DNA from: a bacterium
Lineage (GTDB): Bacteria; Patescibacteriota; Minisyncoccia; Phycocordibacterales; Phycocordibacteraceae
DNA length: 8,376 nt
Assembly (NCBI GenBank): GCA_021812955.1
Contig: JAKAMJ010000027.1
Location: 1 to 8,376 of the forward strand
Direction of reading: 5' to 3'
Below, piece by piece: positions 5,638 to 8,376 of the stretch. A program made the position numbers and the translations under genes. The number at the start of each line of letters is the position of its first letter. The stretch's first letter is position 1. The notes beneath the pieces are model-generated. The model was given only the letters and a program-made list of their open reading frames with translations, had not been told where the DNA came from and made no database searches.

Positions 5638-6345
5638 ATGACCCTCGCTACGCTCGGCTACGCATTCCTCGGCGGGATCCTTCCCGCATTCATCTGGCTC
5701 TATTTCCTCCTCCAGGAAGACGCGCGGCACATGGAGCCGAAAGCGCTGCTCGCGCTCGCGTTCATCGCCGGAATGGCGGCAGTCCCGATCGCCGTACCGC
5801 TCGAACAGTGGGCGTCTGCCGCCCTCACGAGAGACAGCGCGGGCAATCTAGCTGTCCTCGCCGCATGGGCGCTCATCGAAGAGACTCTCAAATACGGCAT
5901 GGCCGCGGCGTTCATACTCTGGCGCCCCATCGTGGACGAGGCACCTGAATACGTCATTTACATGATCACCGTCGCGCTCGGCTTCGCTGCGGCGGAGAAC
6001 ATGCTCTTCCTAGTCGAGCCGATCTCCGGCGGCAGCTTGGCCTCGACCGTCTTCACCGGCGATGTCCGCTTCATGGGCGCCATGCTGCTGCACGTGTTCG
6101 CTTCGGCGCTCATCGGGTTCGCGCTCGCATTCTCGCACGACGGCGGCCCGGCGGCACGTGTCACCGCCGCCGCAGGCGGACTTATCCTCGCCATCACGTT
6201 GCACACCGCGTTCAACGCGCTTATCATTACGGAAGGTACTTCGACCACGTTCGCGGCCGTGACGCTCGTGTGGGTCGCTGCCGTAGTCTTCTTCGCGACT
6301 TTCGAGGTGCTAAAATTTTTCCAGTACCGTAACCTTCCCGAATAA
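5638..6345 (+). CDS. PrsW-family intramembrane metalloprotease
   Basis: This 235-residue polytopic membrane protein has about seven hydrophobic segments, with no cleavable signal beyond the first span. The PrsW (M82) signatures are present in order: IEETLKY with the EE-K motif (81-85), GFAAAEN (115-121), LHVFASALIG with H152, and LHTAFN with H189 and N193. These Glu and His residues lie in membrane helices and are thought to bind the catalytic metal. In Bacillus subtilis PrsW makes the first cut in an anti-sigma factor, but the family is broad and no sigma/anti-sigma pair is visible here, so the substrate is unknown. ATG 5638 directly follows a TATACT box and opens with a membrane segment. 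Hsp20 follows after 12 nt, so the two are probably co-transcribed; a shared role in envelope or protein stress is possible but inferred. Confidence 0.9.
   Translation: MTLATLGYAFLGGILPAFIWLYFLLQEDARHMEPKALLALAFIAGMAAVPIAVPLEQWASAALTRDSAGNLAVLAAWALIEETLKYGMAAAFILWRPIVDEAPEYVIYMITVALGFAAAENMLFLVEPISGGSLASTVFTGDVRFMGAMLLHVFASALIGFALAFSHDGGPAARVTAAAGGLILAITLHTAFNALIITEGTSTTFAAVTLVWVAAVVFFATFEVLKFFQYRNLPE
6308..6316 (+). promoter_or_regulatory. Possible internal extended -10 (TGC-TAAAAT) upstream of hsp20
   Basis: TGCTAAAAT lies inside the 3' end of the prsW-like gene and would give an untranslated leader of roughly 35 nt for hsp20. No CIRCE or HAIR-type operator is visible nearby. The match could be chance because the bases also encode V-L-K-F. 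Confidence 0.25.
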
Positions 6346-6357
6346 TCCGTACCGACC

Positions 6358-6858
6358 ATGACCACAAAACGCTCATTCTTCGAACGCCTGTCCGGCAACG
6401 CTGCCGTAGACGATTTCGACGCCTTCGATGACGAGCTCGTCTCGCGAGCTCCATCTCAGCCAGACGTACGGCGCAGCATCGCGAGCGCTGCGATGCCGTC
6501 CCCTTTTGATGACGACACTTCGAAGAGCGAAGGCCAGCTCCCCGTAGACGTCCACCAGACCTCGAGCGATATCATCATACGCGCGTTCGTCGCCGGCGTC
6601 CGGCCAGACGAGCTCAACATTTCCATAAGCCGCGACATGGTAGAGATAGCAGGCACCCGTTCAGAGCGCGAGCAGGTATCCGGGCCGGATTATTTCAGCC
6701 GCGAGCTCTTCTGGGGGTCGTTCTCGCGCACGATAATGCTACCGCAAGAAATAGACGTAGACGCATCATCCGCGAGCGCGAAAGACGGCCTACTGACGCT
6801 CATCCTCCCGAAGCTCGACAAGGCCAAGCAGACGAAGCTCAAGGTGAAGGCGGGCTAA
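6358..6858 (+). CDS. Small heat-shock protein, Hsp20/alpha-crystallin family
   Basis: This 166-residue protein has a polar, acidic, probably disordered N-terminal tail (residues 1-58). An alpha-crystallin domain follows, starting at GQLPVDVHQTSSDIIIRAFVAGV and running through LNISISRDMVEIAGTR and YFSRELFWGSFSRTIMLP. It ends with the signature ASAKDGLLTLILPK (140-152), where A-x-x-x-G-L-x-x-x-x-P is the family hallmark. The C-terminal LKV in TKLKVKAG resembles the I/V-x-I/V motif that links dimers into oligomers. Such proteins hold unfolding clients in the cytoplasm without ATP. ATG 6358 lies 12 nt after the upstream stop and has no Shine-Dalgarno, so it is probably read from the prsW transcript or from a weak internal promoter. 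A strong hairpin follows the stop. Confidence 0.95.
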   Translation: MTTKRSFFERLSGNAAVDDFDAFDDELVSRAPSQPDVRRSIASAAMPSPFDDDTSKSEGQLPVDVHQTSSDIIIRAFVAGVRPDELNISISRDMVEIAGTRSEREQVSGPDYFSRELFWGSFSRTIMLPQEIDVDASSASAKDGLLTLILPKLDKAKQTKLKVKAG

Positions 6859-6868
6859 AGCACCCAGG

Positions 6869-6897
6869 AACGCGCGCCGGCTTCGCCGGCGCGCGTT
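6869..6897. terminator. Bidirectional hairpin terminator between hsp20 and tRNA-Phe
   Basis: AACGCGCGCCGGC at 6869-6881 pairs perfectly with 6885-6897 around TTC, and TTTCCCTCTTCC follows. It lies between convergent units: hsp20 from the left and the tRNA-Phe transcript from the right. Outer bases 6860-6870 and 6904-6913 (GCACCCAGGAA / TTCCTGGTGC) can also pair with one bulge, and this outer arm includes the encoded CCA end of tRNA-Phe. Confidence 0.75.
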
Positions 6898-6907
6898 TCC
6901 CTCTTCC

Positions 6908-6983
6908 TGGTGCTTGGAGGCGGGCTCGAACCGCCGACCCTTCCCTCTTCAGGGGAATGCTCTACCAACTGAGCTATCCAAGC
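6908..6983 (-). tRNA. tRNA-Phe (GAA), CCA encoded
   Basis: Read on the - strand the gene folds as a full cloverleaf. The acceptor is GCTTGGA/TCCAAGC, the D stem GCTC/GAGC, the anticodon stem TTCCC/GGGAA with loop CTGAAGA (anticodon GAA), and the T stem GGCGG/CCGCC with loop TTCGAGC. The discriminator is A, followed by a genomic CCA. It begins 12 nt after the stop of the 94-residue membrane protein gene and is probably processed from that transcript. Confidence 0.97.
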
Positions 6984-6995
6984 ATTTCCGGCGCG

Positions 6996-7280
6996 CTAAG
7001 GCGCCTTCTGAGAAGAGTTTATCAGCTTTTGCATTTCAGCGAAAGTCGGGAGCCCGAAGGGGCCGGTGATAGGCACGCCGGTCACTACGGAGAACCTGGC
7101 GATCATCGGCTGCACATATTGCTGATACAAGTAGAGCGGCGTCACTATGATGAAGATCCATATCACGATCCTGATGAACGCGCTCACCCACTGCCCGCGC
7201 CGTATCGCGCGAAGCATATCGTGATTGTCTTTCACGAGCGCGTGGATCTCATCCAGCTCCCGCCTCAATTCCGGGTCCAT
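6996..7280 (-). CDS. Small single-span membrane protein, function unknown
   Basis: This is a 94-residue protein. A charged, amphipathic N-terminal helix (MDPELRRELDEIHALVKDNHDMLRAIRR) is followed by one strong membrane span at about residues 32-53 (VSAFIRIVIWIFIIVTPLYLY), then a tail rich in Gly and Pro (VTGVPITGPFGLP). I do not recognise a named family. The layout of a short helix with heptad-like spacing plus a single span is common among small conserved CPR proteins, and the N-terminal helix could form a coiled coil. It is supported as real by a TATACT box 8 nt upstream of the ATG, by the absence of any competing gene, and by a tRNA following 12 nt after its stop. The TSS is predicted on the ATG, although a GGAG inside the 8-nt gap could also act as a ribosome site. 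Confidence 0.8.
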   Translation of the reverse strand: MDPELRRELDEIHALVKDNHDMLRAIRRGQWVSAFIRIVIWIFIIVTPLYLYQQYVQPMIARFSVVTGVPITGPFGLPTFAEMQKLINSSQKAP

Positions 7281-7288
7281 ACGGCTCC

Positions 7289-7297
7289 AGTATACCG
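7289..7297 (-). promoter_or_regulatory. -10 promoter (CGG-TATACT) for the 94-residue membrane protein gene, leaderless type
   Basis: On the - strand CGGTATACT ends 8 nt before the ATG at 7280. It fills the short gap between the 3' end of tRNA-Arg and the gene. Confidence 0.6.
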
Positions 7298-7305
7298 CAC
7301 TTTTG

Positions 7306-7377
7306 TGCCCCCTCCAGGAGTCGAACCTGAATCAGCTCGTTAGGAGTGAGCCGTTCTATCCATTGAACTAAAGGGGC
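7306..7377 (-). tRNA. tRNA-Arg (CCT), CCA not encoded
   Basis: On the - strand the acceptor is GCCCCTT/AGGGGGC with one G-U pair, the D stem GTTC/GAAC, and the anticodon arm GCTCA-CTCCTAA-CGAGC, giving anticodon CCT. The T arm is TCAGG-TTCGACT-CCTGG. The closing pair 31-39 of the anticodon stem is an A-C mismatch. The discriminator A is followed by CAA, so CCA must be added after transcription, unlike the two other tRNAs here. Confidence 0.93.
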
Positions 7378-7387
7378 GATATGAAAA

Positions 7388-7396
7388 GAGTACCAC
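7388..7396 (-). promoter_or_regulatory. Possible promoter (TGG-TACTCT) for tRNA-Arg
   Basis: On the - strand TGGTACTCT lies 10 nt before the mature 5' end of tRNA-Arg and just after the glutaredoxin terminator hairpin. It resembles the TGGTATACT boxes nearby. Confidence 0.45.
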
Positions 7397-7403
7397 AAAA
7401 CGC

Positions 7404-7436
7404 AAAACGCGCGGCGCCTTCGGCGCCGCGCGTTTT
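7404..7436 (-). terminator. Intrinsic terminator of the glutaredoxin gene
   Basis: Perfect 15-nt arms 7404-7418 and 7422-7436 enclose a 3-nt loop. On the - strand the stem ends in TTTT, followed shortly by GCGTTTTG. It starts 17 nt after the glutaredoxin stop and before the tRNA-Arg promoter. Confidence 0.8.
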
Positions 7437-7453
7437 GGGCACCCCTTTTCGTA

Positions 7454-7696
7454 TTACGCCGCGATGCCAAGCATCGAGGAGATCCGCTCCTGGTCGAATC
7501 CGATTATCATCTCGTCGCCGATGAAGATGACCGGTACGCCCATCTGACCAGACCGGTGCACCATCTCCTGGCGCTTCTCGAGATCGCTCGCCACGTCATA
7601 ATCCGTATACGCGACGCCGTGATCCTTCAGGAAGGCCTTGGCGAGCTGGCAGAAATGGCACGTCGGGGTGCTGTAAATGGTGACTGTTTTGTCCAT
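7454..7696 (-). CDS. Glutaredoxin-like thiol-disulfide protein (NrdH/Grx type)
   Basis: This 80-residue thioredoxin fold has the dithiol site TPTCHFCQLAKAF (C13 and C16), the cis-proline strand GVPVIFIGDEMIIGF and the C-terminal helix DQERISSMLG. It is a cytoplasmic carrier of reducing power, for example to ribonucleotide reductase or oxidised proteins. The C-H-F-C pair differs from the classic CPYC of glutaredoxins and CVQC of NrdH, so glutathione use is uncertain. Unlike most genes here it seems to have a short leader: TGGTATACT ends 27 nt upstream of ATG and GGTAAGGT lies between. An intrinsic terminator follows the stop, making it a single-gene transcript between tRNA-Gly and tRNA-Arg. 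Confidence 0.93.
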   Translation of the reverse strand: MDKTVTIYSTPTCHFCQLAKAFLKDHGVAYTDYDVASDLEKRQEMVHRSGQMGVPVIFIGDEMIIGFDQERISSMLGIAA

Positions 7697-7710
7697 GTGT
7701 TTATTTTATT

Positions 7711-7718
7711 ACCTTACC
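7711..7718 (-). promoter_or_regulatory. Possible ribosome binding site of glutaredoxin (GGTAAGGT)
   Basis: On the - strand GGTAAGGT precedes the ATG by 14 nt of A/T-rich spacer. It is the only purine-rich Shine-Dalgarno candidate in a true leader in the window, and its spacing is long. Confidence 0.35.
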
Positions 7719-7723
7719 GAGCC

Positions 7724-7732
7724 AGTATACCA
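7724..7732 (-). promoter_or_regulatory. Extended -10 promoter (TGG-TATACT) for glutaredoxin
   Basis: On the - strand TGGTATACT lies 27 nt upstream of the ATG, implying a leader of about 20 nt. The same nonamer occurs upstream of the prsW-like gene. Confidence 0.6.
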
Positions 7733-7756
7733 CTATCGGTTATCCACAGGAACGCT

Positions 7757-7830
7757 TGGTGCGGAATACGAGAATCGAACTCGTGCCTATTGCTTGGGAA
7801 GCAACTGTTCTGCCACTAAACTAATTCCGC
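7757..7830 (-). tRNA. tRNA-Gly (CCC), CCA encoded; 5' end shared with the GIY-YIG ORF
   Basis: On the - strand the acceptor is GCGGAAT/ATTCCGC, the D stem GTTT/GAAC, and the anticodon arm GTTGC-TTCCCAA-GCAAT, giving anticodon CCC. The T arm is ACGAG-TTCGATT-CTCGT. The discriminator is A and CCA is encoded. The cloverleaf is intact, so it should function. Its first 15 bases are also the last codons (A-E-L-V-stop) of the upstream nuclease gene, and its first 17 bases recur exactly at 8173-8189. Confidence 0.97.
7814..7830 (-). repeat. 17-bp direct repeat, inner copy (functional tRNA-Gly 5' end)
   Basis: The sequence GCGGAATTAGTTTAGTG (- strand) covers the acceptor 5' strand, TA, the D-stem 5' strand and four D-loop bases. 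It is identical to 8173-8189. Confidence 0.95.
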
Positions 7831-8085
7831 AAAGTAATTCTCTAATCTCCGTTTCAAGAACCCTCTTCCGAATCCTGTCTTTAGCTGCAATTCTCTTTTC
7901 TGAGCGTCTTGTTTGTTAAGACACGCCTCATAATACACCAGAGTAACTTCATCGAACTTCGAGGTTGTCTTCACCTTCTTCGCTTTATGCATTTTTACCC
8001 GTTCTCGAAGATCACTTGTGAAGCCGATGTACAAATCTTCGTCGAGTTTGTCACTTTTACAGAGCAGGACGTAAGTGTAGTACAT
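7816..8085 (-). CDS. Small GIY-YIG nuclease, ORF ends inside tRNA-Gly
   Basis: This 89-residue single-domain protein has the GIY-YIG core as YYTYVLL...DLYIGFTS (2-24), the catalytic-Arg helix DLRERVKMH, and YYEACLNKQDAQKRELQLKTGFGRGFLKRRL holding the metal-binding Glu. It has no DNA-binding or helicase extension, so it resembles the small YhbQ/UPF0213-type proteins that are numerous in CPR genomes. The domain cuts one DNA strand near a metal-bound Tyr/Arg site; the biological target is unknown. The final codons GCG GAA TTA GTT TAG are the first 15 bases of tRNA-Gly, so A-E-L-V and the stop come from the tRNA. A weak TAGAAT box lies 12 nt upstream of the ATG. Its lower GC and flanking direct repeats suggest transfer. 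Confidence 0.88.
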   Translation of the reverse strand: MYYTYVLLCKSDKLDEDLYIGFTSDLRERVKMHKAKKVKTTSKFDEVTLVYYEACLNKQDAQKRELQLKTGFGRGFLKRRLENYFAELV

Positions 8086-8105
8086 ATCTTGCTTCTAATT
8101 CTACT

Positions 8106-8171
8106 CCGCCAAAAGCTCGGAAGCATTTGGGCGGACCCGCCCCAATGGCGCTTCTGAGCGCCTTTTGGCGG
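8106..8171. repeat. Branched imperfect palindrome at the end of the GIY-YIG unit
   Basis: The outer stem CCGCCAAAAG at 8106-8115 pairs with 8162-8171. Inside are a small GCT...AGC hairpin on the left, a GGGCGG/CCGCCC centre, and a perfect GGCGCT-TCTG-AGCGCC hairpin on the right, giving a clover-like fold. It lies upstream of the nuclease ATG and ends one base before the outer 17-bp repeat. It has no terminator-like T-run at its end. Confidence 0.7.
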
Positions 8172-8172
8172 G

Positions 8173-8189
8173 CACTAAACTAATTCCGC
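8173..8189 (-). repeat. 17-bp direct repeat, outer copy (stranded tRNA-Gly 5' fragment)
   Basis: This copy is identical to 7814-7830 but is followed on the - strand by CCCGCC instead of GCAGAAC, so it cannot form a tRNA. It probably marks where the original tRNA-Gly began before the insertion. Confidence 0.9.
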
Positions 8190-8197
8190 TTCTGCTT

Positions 8198-8222
8198 CGT
8201 ATTGAAGTCGAACTTCAATACG
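8198..8222 (-). terminator. Hairpin after the FtsB/DivIC-like gene, possible terminator without T-run
   Basis: CGTATTGAAGT at 8198-8208 pairs perfectly with 8212-8222 around CGA. It begins 3 nt after the stop of the cell-division gene. No U-tract follows on either strand. The inner GAAGTCGAACTTC differs from the KSDF core GAAGTCAGACTTC only by a swapped GA/AG pair. Confidence 0.45.
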
Positions 8223-8225
8223 GAC

Positions 8226-8376
8226 CTACCAGAACCAATGCAAGACCCGTTGCCACCAGGACGGCGCTGGCGCGGGAGTCGTGGTTGCCGGGGGTACCAA
8301 TACGATAACCTCTTCTCCTGGACGCGCAACCCCGAACGCCGTCCGTATCGCAGAATCCTGCCCGCGCGCGGTCGAG
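8226..8376 (-). CDS. FtsB/DivIC-like septum formation initiator, C-terminal end (partial)
   Basis: A frame open from the right edge to TAG at 8226-8228 gives 49 residues, with the start lying outside the window. It reads SAIRTAFGVARPGEEVIVLV, then a Pro/Thr/Ala tail and the aromatic end SWWQRVLHWFW. The segment R-x-x-FG-x-x-x-PGEEV-I-V is the conserved C-terminus of FtsB/DivIC septum initiators, which follows their membrane span and coiled coil (both outside this window). These proteins link FtsL and FtsQ in the divisome at the cytoplasmic membrane, facing outward. The P/T/A-rich tail ending in Trp/Phe is a variant I recall from Parcubacteria. The family call rests on a short stretch, so it is likely but not certain. 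A hairpin and then the tRNA-Gly fragment lie downstream. Confidence 0.72.
   Translation of the reverse strand, partial: STARGQDSAIRTAFGVARPGEEVIVLVPPATTTPAPAPSWWQRVLHWFW

Larger units (their letters stand above)
7814..8172 (-). mobile_element. Putative GIY-YIG mobile unit inserted at tRNA-Gly
   Basis: The unit runs from the inner 17-bp copy of the tRNA-Gly 5' end (7814-7830) through the GIY-YIG nuclease gene to a branched palindrome that abuts the outer copy (8173-8189). The simplest reading is one insertion into the tRNA 5' end, with the target duplicated or a cargo copy brought in, so that the tRNA stayed whole. A hand count gives 43% GC at 7861-7980, against 62% at 4801-4860 in valS. No transposase or recombinase is present; the nuclease would be the only enzyme. 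The mobility is inferred. Confidence 0.6.

Noticed and set aside
7757..8189. GIY-YIG unit as a group I intron with a homing endonuclease in tRNA-Gly
   Set aside because: The tRNA is not interrupted; a complete cloverleaf lies on one side and only a 17-bp 5' fragment on the other. No intron core is visible in the short interval.

Overview
The window looks like a chromosomal piece of a Patescibacteria/CPR bacterium, most likely of the Parcubacteria group. The reasons are compact gene packing, a shortened valyl-tRNA synthetase, a TsaD enlarged by inserts, short conserved membrane proteins, and promoters placed so close to start codons that several mRNAs should be leaderless. A Kaiserbacteria-like lineage is my guess from the KSDF-encoding inserts, from memory and unverified. 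TGA is used as a normal stop, so this is not the Gly-TGA code of Gracilibacteria. The bulk of the DNA is GC-rich (62% in a hand count of 4801-4860).

Layout, left to right. On the + strand: the 3' end of a SpoU/TrmH-type rRNA methyltransferase (3-380); a class I SAM methyltransferase of the RlmI-like type (380-1306) whose ATG overlaps the preceding TAA; a DHH/DHHA1 phosphoesterase (1325-2191); tsaD (2172-3437), overlapping the DHH gene by 20 nt; valS (3462-5576); a PrsW-type intramembrane protease (5638-6345); and an Hsp20 small heat-shock protein (6358-6858). The first five genes are mainly RNA modification and translation functions. A strong bidirectional hairpin at 6869-6897 then separates convergent transcription. 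On the - strand, read right to left: the C-terminus of an FtsB/DivIC-like cell-division protein (8226-8376), a GIY-YIG nuclease gene (7816-8085), tRNA-Gly(CCC), a glutaredoxin (7454-7696), tRNA-Arg(CCT), a 94-residue single-span membrane protein (6996-7280) and tRNA-Phe(GAA).

Two things stand out. First, three long palindromic inserts built from inverted copies of GAAGTC(A/T)GACTTC sit inside conserved housekeeping genes, one in the methyltransferase and two in tsaD. Each stays in frame but is read in different frames, much like the Rickettsia palindromic elements. Further perfect palindromes with roughly 3-nt loops lie inside the same genes and after stop codons. Second, the GIY-YIG gene, AT-richer than its neighbours (43% GC in a hand count), sits between two exact 17-bp copies of the 5' end of tRNA-Gly. 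A complex palindrome abuts the outer copy, and the last codons of the nuclease are the tRNA itself. This has the form of a minimal mobile unit of about 360 bp that invaded a tRNA gene and restored it.
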